64,000 bases of DNA from Gracilaria caudata (Eukaryota > Rhodophyta > Florideophyceae > Gracilariales > Gracilariaceae): assembly GCA_030374735.1 (NCBI GenBank), contig JASCIV010000014.1, positions 1 to 64,000 on the forward strand, given 5' to 3'. Numbering within the stretch: position 1 is the stretch's first letter; each line of letters opens with the position of its first letter. This document shows, piece by piece, positions 9,413-20,361 of this stretch. The notes beneath the pieces were generated by a model. It was given only the letters and a program-made list of their open reading frames with translations. It did no database searches and was not told where the DNA came from. The translations under genes were made by a program, and so were the position numbers.

Positions 9413-10117
9413 ATGAAGAACGTGTTAGCTCTTTCTCTGCTCCTTGCGGTGGGTAACGCCACCCTCATTCCGTCTGCTCCACAGCCTGGTAAGGGTGGGA
9501 GAGGCGGTAGGGGTACCGCCGTTGGTGATTTCAACATCGGGGGAATCGGTGGAGACGGGGGGAATGGTGGCATTGGACTTTTTGGTGGAGGAGATGGTGG
9601 AGATGGAGGAGACGGTATTCTGAGTGGCGATTTTGGGTTTGGAGGATTTGGAGGTAAGGGTGGAAATGGTGGAGATGCCATCATCATCGGGGAAGGTGGA
9701 GAAGGCGGGAGGGGTGGCGGTGGTGCTCTCTATGGTGATTTCGGCTACGGAGGGGTTGGAGGCGAAGGAGGCATGGGTGGCTATGGTGGCTTTTTCGGAG
9801 GTGATGGCGGAGATGGTGGTGATGGTGGCATCGGCTTGCTCCAAGGTGTATTTGGAGTTGGTGGATTGGGTGGGGATGGTGGAAAGGGAGGAGATTCTTT
9901 CATTGGTGGCGGAGGAGATGGTGGGTTTGGTGGGCTTGGAGCTCTTTCTGGGAATTTCGGCAATGGCGCCTTCGGTGGAAATGGTGGTGAGGGTGGTGAT
10001 GGCTTGTTTGCTGGTGATGGTGGCGATGGTGGGAGCGCAATCCTCAACGGAGATTTTGGCAAGGGTGCCGTGGGTGGAAAGGGAGGTGATGGTGGCGACC
10101 AGCTAATTTTGTTCTAG
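9413..10117 (+). CDS. Secreted glycine-rich repeat protein
   Basis: A 234-residue protein made of a signal peptide (1 to about 18, hydrophobic LALSLLLAV) and an almost uninterrupted Gly-rich body. The body consists of five or six units of about 35-40 residues with the pattern (I/L)LxGDFGxGGxGGxGGxGGD followed by a GGDGGDGG-type spacer. Asp is the only frequent charged residue, so the protein is acidic and possibly calcium-binding. No Cys after the signal peptide. GGx triplets fit a polyglycine II-like bundle or a flexible wall protein; that is inference. It resembles bacterial PE_PGRS tracts in composition only. Start chosen because the upstream in-frame ATG overlaps the TATA box and the signal peptide begins at 9413. 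Confidence 0.8.
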   Translation: MKNVLALSLLLAVGNATLIPSAPQPGKGGRGGRGTAVGDFNIGGIGGDGGNGGIGLFGGGDGGDGGDGILSGDFGFGGFGGKGGNGGDAIIIGEGGEGGRGGGGALYGDFGYGGVGGEGGMGGYGGFFGGDGGDGGDGGIGLLQGVFGVGGLGGDGGKGGDSFIGGGGDGGFGGLGALSGNFGNGAFGGNGGEGGDGLFAGDGGDGGSAILNGDFGKGAVGGKGGDGGDQLILF

Positions 10118-11138
10118 AAAGCACAATGCCTTTTCCTTATTGACCACTCCGAGATCACATGTTCAATGAAATGATATCACCCTGCACATCTGGTGAGTTG
10201 CCCGTGCATTAATGCATGACTGCTCGAAGATGTCTGAGTCTTCTTGAACGAAGCATTGAACCCAGCATACTCAAAACAAGCATTTACATTCAAGCTTCAA
10301 CATCCTGAACATGTGTGCCAGTTAGTCATGTGGTCCTAAAGGTGGGAAAGGGAAGCCAACCAAGAACTTTCCCTTTTGCTATCCATACTGTGAAAGGTAG
10401 AAGGACGTGACGGTCCATATAAGACCTTCTTCGAAGGCGTTTATTTGGATCACCCCCAAAGAAGTAAGCTTGCAAAGAAGAAAAATGTCAAAGTATGGGA
10501 TCACCAGAGGAAACTTAACCTATGCCAGGTGAGGCACTTGCATACCCTTGGTAGGCTGTTTCCAGTTCAATTTCAAGCTTCAACATTGGTGGACAACAAA
10601 ATATTAAACGATACTGCTCGTACGCCAATACAGGGATGCCCCAAGTCGCCTCACGAAAAACAATTTCGTTAGAATGGGTCTGAGAAAAGCACTCGAAACC
10701 ACGACGGGTAGATACCAAAGTGGCAGATGACACGTCTACGGATGCCACTCATGATGGGTACCGAAGAACCTTAGCATGTGGCTACCAGGTATGACTTCAA
10801 CCTTTGTCGCGTGACAATGTGGTTGTCTATTCAAGAAACAAATGGCATTTGCAACAATATGGCTAGAACCCACACCAGGGTGTTCTGCAAAGCGCATACA
10901 AACGCCCAATTTAATGTCAAAACAAACAAGATAAGACGAAACCTTACGCCATAGAGGCGTTCCTTTCCAGCGCAAACGAACGAGGAACAGATTGCTAGCA
11001 GAACTGCAGTCGAGAACGTACTCGTTTGCAAAAAGGGATATCAAACAAGAGAACAGCAGTGCTGCTGTGAATCGGGAAGCTTTGAGCTGCCAGGAAACAA
11101 GAAGCAGTATCAACATGAGCACGACAGAATACTTTGGA
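10118..11138. other. Gene-free stretch
   Basis: No supported gene on either strand. TACCCTTGG at 10542 is a partial match to the window's recurrent 10-mer. Confidence 0.4.
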
Positions 11139-11579
11139 TCATTCGTCGTAGTCACCATCGTCGTAATCACCATCATCATATCCACCATAGTCATAATCGT
11201 CAGCACCCCATTGCTCTTCGTATTGCTCTTCGTATTGCTCTTCTTCGTGCTCTTCTTCATGATCACTACTGCTCATGCTGCTGCTCTCGTGGCCGTCATC
11301 GTCGCCACCTTCGTCTTCATGATGGCTGCTACTGTGGTGGCTGCTGCTGTGGTGGCTGCTGCTGTGGTGGCTGCTGCTGTGGTGGCTGCTGCTGTGGTGG
11401 CTGCTGCTATGGTGGCTTTCGTGGTCGGAATCGTGACGCTCTTCTTCTCCTCCATAAGCATGTCCGCTTGAGTAATATGAAGTATGGTGCGAATGACCAC
11501 CCTTCCTCCTCTTATTGTTCACATATCGCTTCAAAGGTTCCTTGCCGGCTTCGCCAATCGTTCCTAAGCACCCGCCCAT
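11139..11579 (-). CDS. His/Ser-repeat acidic protein, possibly lipid-anchored
   Basis: A 146-residue low-complexity protein. The N-terminus MGGCLGT has Gly2 and Cys4, which fits N-myristoylation plus palmitoylation, although position 6 is Gly rather than the favoured Ser or Thr. A basic stretch (KRRKGGHSHH) follows, then about seven tandem SSSHH units at residues 57-87, then an Asp/Glu/Tyr-rich tail with YEEQ and YDDGD repeats. The paired His could bind Zn, Ni or Cu; no enzyme domain is present. The repeat is a 15-bp tandem array at about 11333-11410. The opposite strand is also open and would give a very hydrophobic Val/Ala protein; this strand is preferred for its ordered basic, His and acidic segments. 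Function unknown. Confidence 0.55.
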   Translation of the reverse strand: MGGCLGTIGEAGKEPLKRYVNNKRRKGGHSHHTSYYSSGHAYGGEEERHDSDHESHHSSSHHSSSHHSSSHHSSSHHSSSHHSSSHHEDEGGDDDGHESSSMSSSDHEEEHEEEQYEEQYEEQWGADDYDYGGYDDGDYDDGDYDE

Positions 11580-13011
11580 TTTTCAGCCAGGGTGACACAA
11601 ATGGAGTGCGTACTGAGACAAAGCTGCGCAACGACGGCCGGATATTAGTAGAGTGACACGAGAGCGCGTCGGTTTCAGCCCCCGGGGACGGGAACGGGGC
11701 GACAGACCTCCCGCACGTGAGTGTTCTGGGCCGACGTAACCTCGGCCACGCCGAACGCTACTTGCTTCCGCGAGGCCAAACTTCCGAGTGTCTCCATCCC
11801 GCGCTTGCACGATTTGCAGGAGTTGCGTGATCACAACCGTCCACGCGAAGTGACGTGGACAGCCCGCGAATGTAACATAACTATTTCAGTTTTGTGTACC
11901 AACAGTCAAGTTACTCTCGTACCCCTGGTATGCTCTGCATGGCCTGCCATTTGCCGGGGACATATTGGAGCCATCACACTTTTCTACCATTCCATCCTCT
12001 CCAGTTCCTCTCCACCTTCAATCACCTCGCGAAGTTCGTGATACAGTCCGTTAACAATGGTACCTTTCACCAACGCACTCCATGAATTTGATTCAAATAC
12101 GCCTTGCGTAATACACAGCAATTGATTTAATTTGCACGGCACCGTATAGTTTTTTATGAAGATGACAGTAACTGAAACTGTAGCTTCCCCGTCACTGTTG
12201 GTTTCTGCAACCGTAATATCGTTGACGCTACCCTTTTAATCATTGCAGAGCGCTATGGTTTATTGCCATATGCTCATATGATCTCAATCAGGATCACTCC
12301 ACGTCTGAATGGTCATCTGAGTAAACATCAACATCTTCGGACCCCATCTTCGTCACATCATTTTTTTTCGGCCGCCGTAGAGCATGTTCACGTACTGAAC
12401 TATAGTTCTATAAAGCACAAAAAGCTATGTGCTAGCAAGAATTGAATCCATTTAACGAAATTATATGGCTGTTTTTGTAACATAAAGACAAGCTAAAAGA
12501 ATCCTTTCTTATTACGTGCCGTCGGATGAAGTAGAGAACTGAACAAAGTACACAAACCAGGCACAAAATTCCGCCCTCGTGCTCCATCCCACGCTGGCCA
12601 TTAAGTAAACATTGGTCCTTTGCATGACTTTCGTATATGTTGAAGTTGTCCTTTAAGCTGCCCTTATCGGATTAGATCGATAGCGTACTGTGTCGGACTT
12701 GACAACTGCATGTATAAAAAGAAAAGTCTGTCAGGCCCGCAGGACTTGAACGAACCTCAGGTCGTCTGTCAGAAATCTGATTAGGCACGAGCAACAGAAA
12801 TTCTTGGTCTTCCTGAGGAGAGAAAGCTCTATGTAAAGTTTTGCAGTAGTTTTGTAATAGAAAGCTACTGTCCACAATAAAGAAGAAGATCCGCAAGTTT
12901 GATTGAAGGCTATGACCATTGATCGAAAAAGGTATAGCCCTTCATGGGTTTATTGCATGTTAGTCTTATGTAATTAATTGCAGGGCGGAGAAGTGCGCAG
13001 AGAGTAAAAAT
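11580..13011. other. Gene-free stretch
   Basis: No supported gene. TTTATT at 12949-12954 (AATAAA on the - strand) lies about 60 bp past the AMT1 stop codon and is a likely poly(A) signal for it. Confidence 0.45.
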
Positions 13012-14391
13012 TTACACCTCCTCGGCAGCTTCCTGGATTTCCTTCAACGCTTCCTTCTCAGCCTCAGGAATAGCGTCTTCCGGGTAAGCCGGACCACCAT
13101 GCTTCGAAATATCGTTTCCTTCGATCTCGATCTCCGGCGGGATGCGGAGGATACCGGCAACCTTGAAGATGAAGAAGAACGGAACAAGGAGAACAAGGAC
13201 CCAGGCGATGATGATCAAGCAACCAACGAAGTTAGCGAGCAAGAGCTTGCCGTAGCCATCGATGACACCAGCAGACGGGTTATCGAAACCAGCAACTTCT
13301 TGAGCGGCCTTGCGGTTGAAGAAACCAGCAGCAAGGCAACCCCAGAAGCCAGTAGCACCGTGAATGGGGAAGGCCTCAAGCGGGTCATCAATCTTGAGAA
13401 TGAGGAGAACCGTGGCGGAAGCAACGTACACAACGGCACCGATGGCACCGATAATAATCGAGGCCCAGACGTCAACGAAGGCGCAAGAGGCGGTAATGGC
13501 GACGAGGCCGGCAAGGATACCGTTCAGAACAGAGATGAGATCAAAGTTGTGCTCCATGACCTTCTTGACGATGAGGGTAACAACGCCACCAGTGGCACCA
13601 GCAATGGTGGTAGTGACGGCACAGCGCTGAACAGTATTGAAGACACCACCGGTGACACCGAGAGCTGAACCGGGGTTGAAACCATACCATCCGAACCAGA
13701 GAAGGAAGGTACCGAGAGTAGCGAGAGTGGCGGAGTGACCCGGAAGCGGAAGCGGCTTGCCAGTGGCGGAATCGAAGCGGCCCATACGCGGACCAACGAT
13801 GATGGCGCCCGCAAGACCGGCGAAACCACCAACCATATGGACAACAGAGCAACCGGCGAAATCAATCATACCGTTACCGAGGTAGGTGGAGAGGAAACCA
13901 CCACCCCACACCCAGTGAGACACGACCGGATACACGAAGGAGGTAAGGAAGAAGGCATAGCCGATGTAAGCGTAGAAAGAGGTACGCTCTGCCACGGAAC
14001 CGGACACAATAGTGGCGGCAGTGGCGGCAAAAGCCCACTGGAAGAACCATCCAGTGAAATCCGAGAAGACCTCACCGTTATAGCTGGACAAAGCGAAATT
14101 GCCAAAGCCAATGAAACTGTTTCCACCAGCTCCGTAGGCGAAGGCCCAACCGAAGAGATAGTAAGCGAGAGCACCAACGCAAGCATCGAGAACGTTCTTG
14201 ATGAGCACGTTCTTCACGTTCTTGGAGCGAACGGAACCAGCTGTGAGCATGGCGAAACCGCATTGCATAAGGAAGACAAGATAACCGGAGAAAAGAACGA
14301 ACATGTTGTTGAGTGACCCGTCATAGTCCACGAGGGCATTTGCCACGGCATCGACATCAAGGTGGCCATCGATGATGAAAGCTTCAGCCAT
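13012..14391 (-). CDS. AMT1-type ammonium transporter
   Basis: A 459-residue plasma-membrane ammonium channel/transporter of the AMT1 clade with 11 predicted helices and a cytosolic tail. The twin pore histidines are His185 (VVHMVGG) and His344 (FPIHGATGFWG). The region around WAFAATAATIVSGSVAERT (119-137) is the family signature. The tail carries GNDISKHGGPAY (425-436), equivalent to the plant AMT1 segment whose Thr phosphorylation closes the trimer; here the residue is Ser429, so the switch may be kept. Third codon positions are strongly C/G-biased compared with neighbours, as in highly expressed genes. It is divergent from the SatP-like gene at 15702. A long + strand frame across it is antisense shadow. 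Confidence 0.95.
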   Translation of the reverse strand: MAEAFIIDGHLDVDAVANALVDYDGSLNNMFVLFSGYLVFLMQCGFAMLTAGSVRSKNVKNVLIKNVLDACVGALAYYLFGWAFAYGAGGNSFIGFGNFALSSYNGEVFSDFTGWFFQWAFAATAATIVSGSVAERTSFYAYIGYAFFLTSFVYPVVSHWVWGGGFLSTYLGNGMIDFAGCSVVHMVGGFAGLAGAIIVGPRMGRFDSATGKPLPLPGHSATLATLGTFLLWFGWYGFNPGSALGVTGGVFNTVQRCAVTTTIAGATGGVVTLIVKKVMEHNFDLISVLNGILAGLVAITASCAFVDVWASIIIGAIGAVVYVASATVLLILKIDDPLEAFPIHGATGFWGCLAAGFFNRKAAQEVAGFDNPSAGVIDGYGKLLLANFVGCLIIIAWVLVLLVPFFFIFKVAGILRIPPEIEIEGNDISKHGGPAYPEDAIPEAEKEALKEIQEAAEEV

Positions 14392-14522
14392 TTTTCTTTG
14401 TGTGATGATACAAAAGTCTTACAGGTTTGACTCTCTCCAACTTCTCCTGGTGGAAGGGTTTCAAGGGAGGGGGGTGGGCGGGTGAGGGAGACAGACTAGA
14501 ACGAAGAGGAGGAGAAAGCTGG

Positions 14523-14530
14523 CTTTATAT
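14523..14530 (-). promoter_or_regulatory. TATA box of the AMT1 gene
   Basis: Read on the - strand, ATATAAAG lies 131 bp before the AMT1 start codon. Confidence 0.55.
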
Positions 14531-15551
14531 GCTTTGCGAGGAGGAAGATAAAATGATGGGAAGGCCCCTGTGAGCTCTTTCATGCACAGATATGGAGCGA
14601 AAACGGGTCAATCACGAGACGATTTGGCCGCACACAAGTGAAGTGCGGAGCGTTTGTAAACTCCTTTGGAAAATATAGCGAAGAGCGTTGGGTAATGAGA
14701 GAGTTTTGGGACAGGTCAGGTGTAGGGGGCCGCATTCTTGCAGCTAGATGGCGTTGAGCGCAACACTGAAAAGCCGAAACGCAGTGTTTTGAGGACACAG
14801 ACTGGCAAGGAGGTTAGCGGTTGCACAAGGGTAAAGTCAAACGAACGTTTTCGGGACAGATAGCGGGCATACTTTACGGAGGTTGCAGAACATCACGCAA
14901 ACGTGCAACGAAGCTACAAGTGGTGCGGGCAGACCAGCACAGATGTGCCCCAGTGGGTGAAGGGGGAGGGGTCCTCGACTGGCTAACCGGGCCGCCAACT
15001 GGCGAGTTTGGATTGACAAGGGCCGTGCGAGCAAGAACCTTTCGTGTGCCAACAGCCATGGCGGTTGGTGCCACGGTGCCATTCGTTCCACCGATCCAGC
15101 AAGAACAGGTGTGCACGCGTGGCAAACCAAAATTGTACACGTGAACGAAATGAGGTCAGCAGATCATATCAATCAGCGTTTCAGATAAAGGTTACGGTGT
15201 CCGACAGCGTGTCGCAACTGGCGTGACGGCGTGTGTGCGCGGCGCGAAACCGCCTCCCAACCGAAGCGTCAACAAGCCATCGGCGCTTCGTCCCGCTCGC
15301 CAAATCGCCCAATCGCATCACGTCTCCGATCGGCGCGTGTGTACCGCACGTCGTCGCGCAGCATGCGCTCCGGGCGAGGAGACACGGCGACAGATGCGCC
15401 GCGTTCTTGTGCTCACTTGTGCTTGTGCTCACGTGTGCTCGCGGCAGGTTGCAGACTAGAGCTCAAGGTGGTGCTCGTGCTGCATTCCATGCACATCCAA
15501 ACACTTCAAGCGTGTACTCTGCCCCCTGACCGACAGAGCCGCTCCCGCCTC
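14531..15551. promoter_or_regulatory. Shared divergent promoter region, AMT1 and SatP-like gene
   Basis: About 1 kb between two divergent TATA boxes. No gene is supported. It contains CACGTG-type E-boxes (for example 15136 and 15429). The facing TATA boxes and related cargoes suggest common control; no known nitrogen-response element was recognised. Confidence 0.45.
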
Positions 15552-15559
15552 TATAAAAG
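15552..15559 (+). promoter_or_regulatory. TATA box of the SatP-like gene
   Basis: TATAAAAG lies 150 bp before the chosen start. The expected start site (about 15582) excludes the in-frame ATG at 15576. Confidence 0.65.
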
Positions 15560-15701
15560 CCGCGCACCCTAGGCGTTGAGCCATCGTCCACCGTCCTCTT
15601 CCATTCCTGTTCCTGCCTGTTCCATCACAGTTCTCCACCTTCACAAAAAAGTCTCGAGTTTGCCGATACATCCCACCTTCCTTCTTCGAGCAACCGCTGC
15701 A

Positions 15702-16409
15702 ATGTCGACCTCCACCACCTTAACCACCTTAACCACGCCTCGCACCTCCTATGAGAAGCTGCTGCCGGCGATTGCAAAACGTCTCGACAGTTTGGAAAAA
15801 GCGCTGCCGCTGCCGGCCACCACCAAATCATTTCGCCCAATCGCAAACCCCGCTCCTCTGGGGTTGCTTGGCTTCGCGCTCGTGTCCATCTTAGCTGCCA
15901 TTCCAAAGCTCGAAGACAGAGCAAAGGACACCAGTCAACTCATTTTCGTAGTGGCGTTCTTTCTGGGAGGACTTGCGCAGGTCATCGCGGCGCTGCTGGA
16001 ATTCAGCTGCAATCATCTGCATGCCGCTTCAACATTTGCGCTGTTCGGGCTGCATTGGTCGGCACAGGCCATTCTGATTCTGAGCAAGAGCTTAAAGTTC
16101 ACAACGTTTGATCCTCTGGATGCTCACGATGGCGCTGTGTACTATACCACTCTCACAGTGGCGGCGATAATGCTCACCATTCCGTCTTTTCGGATGAATC
16201 GCGTTCTGACTGGTGCGTTGGTGTGTGTGGTTTTCGCGTTTGGATTTGACGTGCCTGCTGCGTTTGGGCATCGTTGGGCTGAGGTTGGTTCGGCAGTGGC
16301 GGCGATTGCGGCTTCCATTCTGGCCATGTACATGGCGTTCGTTGAATTTGTGAACGAAGCATGGGACAGACAGCTGCTGAGCGTGTTTCCCGTGCGGAGC
16401 GTCAAGTAG
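15702..16409 (+). CDS. GPR1/FUN34/YaaH (SatP-like) transporter
   Basis: A 235-residue membrane protein with six predicted helices after a polar head of about 45 residues. It carries the family hallmark NPAPLGL at 49-55, just before helix 1. Known relatives take up acetate or succinate (bacterial SatP, yeast Ady2), and the yeast Ato proteins are linked to ammonia export. The divergent partner is an ammonium transporter, which makes an ammonium- or acetate-related role plausible here (inference). Start at 15702 because the upstream in-frame ATG precedes the expected transcription start. Plasma membrane is the usual location. Confidence 0.8.
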   Translation: MSTSTTLTTLTTPRTSYEKLLPAIAKRLDSLEKALPLPATTKSFRPIANPAPLGLLGFALVSILAAIPKLEDRAKDTSQLIFVVAFFLGGLAQVIAALLEFSCNHLHAASTFALFGLHWSAQAILILSKSLKFTTFDPLDAHDGAVYYTTLTVAAIMLTIPSFRMNRVLTGALVCVVFAFGFDVPAAFGHRWAEVGSAVAAIAASILAMYMAFVEFVNEAWDRQLLSVFPVRSVK

Positions 16410-16490
16410 ATAGGCAACCATTGCTTAGATGACGCGGAGGCGCATTGCTTAGTTCGCACACGTAGAGTACACAGCAGTTCAGAAACGCAT

Positions 16491-16496
16491 AATAAA
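16491..16496 (+). terminator. Poly(A) signal of the SatP-like gene
   Basis: AATAAA lies 82 bases after the stop codon. Confidence 0.5.
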
Positions 16497-19400
16497 AATC
16501 AAATAAGCATGTAAGATACACGAGTTGAAGACTGGCGTTTGCTCTGCAGTTCACACGTGGAAGGAGAACACACCTGCGAAAGCGCGCGAGAAGTTCGGGA
16601 ACAACTCGTGGGGGACTCGTCCGGGTACGTGCCGGCACGTCTCCTGAACAACGTGGAACAGCAGTCAAGAGGCATCCGAAGGAAAGCCGCACGCTTTCCC
16701 TTCGATCGCAAGTGTCACGGCGGTGTAACTGTTGCTGTCGAAACACGTCGGAACTGCACACGCACGTACGTACGCGTGGCAGCCGCACCGCTGCGGCACA
16801 AGGAGTGGGAGGCGTGACCACCGACTTACGTAGTGCGTACCGCTCCGCCGCACCTCCGGCATACGCCCGCGGCAGCCATTTTCGTTTCAAGTGATGTCAT
16901 TGGGTTGCGACCGCTGCGCCGCATGGCCGCGTTCGGCGACGTTAGAGGGCGATGCGCGGCACGTCATGAGCGACCGACCCATACAGCGGATGTGCGTTTT
17001 GATTGCGTATTATACGCGCTTCACTACGAAACAGAAAGCGCATGTGCGGCGTGCACAGCATCCATCAGCTCATTGGAGTTGGCCATCTTGGAAATCCACT
17101 CTTTCTGTGCACCCTTGTACAGTGTAGCAACTACATCCCGAGAGGCTCACTTTTGTGAAACAAAACACAATTCTACACGTACACATGCATCTGCATCACT
17201 ACCACGTGAACACGAGTAATTCGCAAATGATTCATCTCCACCGTCACAGTTTGGTGTAGCACCCCAACGGGAGAAGTTCCCATTTTCAGAGTACTGTTAA
17301 TACTGCTGGCATGAAGACAAGCTGTTGCAAGACGCAACCCAATTTGTCCTGTTTGGATTCACATCTATTGCGGATTTGCCCCCGCAGCACTCGCGCAATG
17401 CTCCAACAAAGACGCCGTATGCTACGCGCTCGCAATTACATGAGCCCAGTTGCACTTCATCCGTGCACCCCTTCAGCGCCTCCACACGTGTACGTGTATG
17501 CCACGTGCACACGCCTGAAAATGCAGCCGCAGCGCCGAGATCAGCCGCGACTCCGCGCACAGCCGCAACTCCGCGCACAGCCGCAACTCCGCGCACAGCC
17601 GCCAGCACGCGCTGACAGTTGCTCACCTTTTGCTGCCGCGCCGTAAATTTGCCACCGTGTTTGAGACACCAGTCCACTCTCCTGCGCGCATTACCCTCAC
17701 CGCATTTTCCGACACGTACCACCCCCCGACTCTGTCCCTTCGATCACACCTGGCTTACCCACCACTCCTGCAACAAAGACGCTCTTTGCACCACGCTTGT
17801 TTGAAGCTAATGTCATTTACACGCACACAAACTAAGCCTTCCACTGCTCCACCAACTTGTTTCTTCGTCGCCTGTTCGTGTTCCGCGCACCAAATTCATA
17901 CAGCTCTCGTTCTGAATTTGTTACCTTCACAGAACGCTTGTGACACCCAAACAGATCGCTGTCGGCGGAAACGAACAGTTCCACCTTGTACCGCTAGTAT
18001 GCGAGTTTCCTCACCCCGCAACGCCTATCTCATGGTACATGCTCTCCAAAATAAGCTCTTGAAAATAAGGTCGCCTTGCACGAACAGTAACACGATACGA
18101 CGATGCGTAACATGTCTCCTTTTCCTTAGTAATCGTAACATGGCCAAGCTGCAGAGCACCTCTCGTTCATCCCGAACCGAAAGAAAGAAGTCTCGAGAAC
18201 TTTTTTTCCTTCCACCAGTCGAAGGGAAACGCACTCAATAGTTACTTCACACCCAAGGGTCGGTGAAGTTAGATATTGTCAGAATTTCCATCGATACTCC
18301 CTCGAGACACGCCCAATGAGCTCATCAGAATCTTTTTTTTTTTTTTTGAAACCACATTTCCTCTGCCTACTCTCGACAAATCCAAACAGTTGTGTGAACG
18401 TGTCTGACAATTGCGCACTGTTCCATAATGAAAGCGTTTCTCTAAAATGAAGCAAAAAAACAGCTATTGTGCACTTTCCGCTGCCTCAAGCAACGCGTCT
18501 CTCAGGACAATGTGGTACGGTTCTTTTGACAATTAGCTCCTCCTCATACACCGCGTTCCCATGGAGGAGGGGGGCTATTTTGCGTGTCAATAACTGAACT
18601 CACTCCTCCCCCCACCCTACCGAGACCAGCGGTTTACGATGATGTCAATACCAGCAAAGCAATTCAGCATTCTTATCATTGCTGACTCAAACCCTGGCCC
18701 AAAAGATACAAATTCGTCAACTAGCGGTTTCCACATCCTTTTTTTCGTTCAGATTCTCCGTACTGTACACTAGGAGAGAGTATCGTGCTAAACTGGGCAG
18801 GGGGATTACACAGACTTCTGACCTCGTCATCAAAACTACAAAAGCAATCATGAATACCTCTGATTGGAAGCAAATCGCGCCTTGTTTCTGTAAGGAATCA
18901 TTAATGACCCTTTAAATGACCAAACCCAACTATGAGTCGCATCCTGCTAAGTTCTTAATGGTCGTAAGGTCATTACTACTGGCTCCTCAACTACGCACGC
19001 GGGATAAAGCCAACGAATTGGAACTACTCTTATATCATTCCACTTTGTATGTCGAATAAAATCTCACATACGACACTGTTTAAAACCGTTTTTGAAGCAA
19101 GTGATCCGCACTCCATATTATCTGGAATATTGGCTCATCATAGCTTTAATTGAGTTGCAAGTGTTACCGCCAACTTTTGCTGCTCATTTCGAAACGCTAG
19201 TACGCAAATGAAAACCTAGATCCTTTGGGGCACTGCGCAGTTACTGCGACTCACCTCTAATTTTTCGGCAAGACTGCTGCATGCAATGCTATAGACCCAC
19301 TCGAACTCGATATCCCGCAAAGAGCCATTGGACGGCCAGTAGCTCTCTTTTCCGTGTACTTCCAAGACCTGGCAAATATCGTTACCTACCAGCAACAAGA

Positions 19401-19620
19401 CTTCAAAAGGCGCGGTGGCAAGTGGTGTAATTAATATGTTGGACAGTAGGGGAATAGGCTGCAGAGAAACAGGGCTGAGCGGCGCGAATGGCCAGAAAGT
19501 GTCTCGTCTCGTGATGAATAAATTGCGTCGTTGTCTCCATTTGATTCTAACATGGAGAGTTGCCTGAAGCTCGAAAAGCAAGAGCAGAAGAGCTGTGCAA
19601 AAGAGTGTAATTTGTAGGCA
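16497..19620. other. Long gene-poor stretch
   Basis: About 3.1 kb without a supported gene. An 18-bp unit, actccgcgcacagccgca, is repeated about three times at 17550-17603, and a T13 run lies near 18335. A 203-codon + frame at 17630-18241 and a 200-codon - frame at 19216-19818 have no recognisable features. CACCCTTGTA at 17110 is one base from the recurrent 10-mer. Confidence 0.4.
17550..17603. repeat. 18-bp tandem repeat, about 3 copies
   Basis: The unit actccgcgcacagccgca is repeated with one end variation. No gene context. Confidence 0.6.
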
Positions 19621-20361
19621 TTGGCGCAGTATACAAGTACAGCCGTGGAAGTAGTTGTCGTTTACGAGACTCGTCTCGTCTCTGCACTGCTTCCTTCTAC
19701 CGCAGTTCGCGACATCGCTATTGACAAACCAAGTGATGTCCCAACTCACTACGGAATGAATATAATGACTCGCGAACAACCGACCGCGAAGGCTGAGGAG
19801 GAAAAAGATATGCGACATACATCTCAGTCATCTATAACGAAAGCTTTCTGGAATACTGTGCTCTCAAGGGAGCCCGTCCCACCAACGAGTGTGGAGAATG
19901 AAAGGGAAGTATACCAGACGAAGGGCAACATGGATATAAGTAATCTTTGTCGAAGTTCAACCTCATCTGCTCCGATCAAACCTGCGCCAGCGCCGCGCCC
20001 TATGTTCGTGACTAAGGAAACGAAGAGGAACAGGAGGGCGGGAAAATGGACCAGGTCGAGAAAAGGCTCGTATTGTTCAGATTGTTCTCAGTTTTTCAAA
20101 CGAACTTATGACTTACATCAACATGTAAATGCTGTGCATCTGAAACGGAAAGACTTTATCTGCATGAAATGTTCGAAAAGATTCGCTCATAAAGGAACGC
20201 TTTCAAAACATGATAAGACGGTTCACCTGGGACTGCGACCGTTTAGTTGCGCTCACTGTGGACACCGTTTCAGTGAGAAGGGAAATGTGAACAAACACAT
20301 GCAGCGAACTGCTAAGTGCCGCCAGGCGATTGAGATGGCAAGGAATAATACGCTCTCGTGA
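19621..20361 (+). CDS. C2H2 zinc-finger protein
   Basis: A 246-residue protein with a disordered polar N-terminal half and three C-terminal zinc fingers: finger 1 at about 151-173 and finger 2 at 179-202 are C2H2 with the usual F/L core and four residues between the histidines. Finger 3 (208-233) ends in Cys233 instead of His, with six residues after His226, so it is a C2HC variant. TxH(L)-type linkers separate the fingers, and a basic patch (KETKRNRRAGKWTRSRK, 132-148) precedes them and could be a nuclear signal. A DNA-binding regulator is likely; the target is unknown. The start is uncertain: in-frame ATGs at 19756 and 19765 would give about 200 residues. The stop codon lies inside a short tandem repeat. 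Confidence 0.8.
   Translation: MAQYTSTAVEVVVVYETRLVSALLPSTAVRDIAIDKPSDVPTHYGMNIMTREQPTAKAEEEKDMRHTSQSSITKAFWNTVLSREPVPPTSVENEREVYQTKGNMDISNLCRSSTSSAPIKPAPAPRPMFVTKETKRNRRAGKWTRSRKGSYCSDCSQFFKRTYDLHQHVNAVHLKRKDFICMKCSKRFAHKGTLSKHDKTVHLGLRPFSCAHCGHRFSEKGNVNKHMQRTAKCRQAIEMARNNTLS

Noticed and set aside
10992..11471. Hydrophobic Val/Ala-rich 159-residue frame on the + strand
   Set aside because: It is the reverse of the His/Ser repeat region and has no ordered helix structure or start context; the - strand frame has clear segments.
12715..12775. tRNA-like stretch on the - strand (GTTCGTTCAAGTCC near GCGGGCC)
   Set aside because: The T-arm stem does not pair and no matching 5' acceptor half is present.
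13099..14316. Long + strand frames across AMT1
   Set aside because: Codon-bias shadow of the strongly biased AMT1 gene.
17630..18241. 203-codon + strand frame
   Set aside because: Random composition with no recognisable segment or upstream signal.
19216..19818. 200-codon - strand frame, partly antisense to the zinc-finger gene
   Set aside because: No domain; overlaps the start of a gene with clear zinc fingers.
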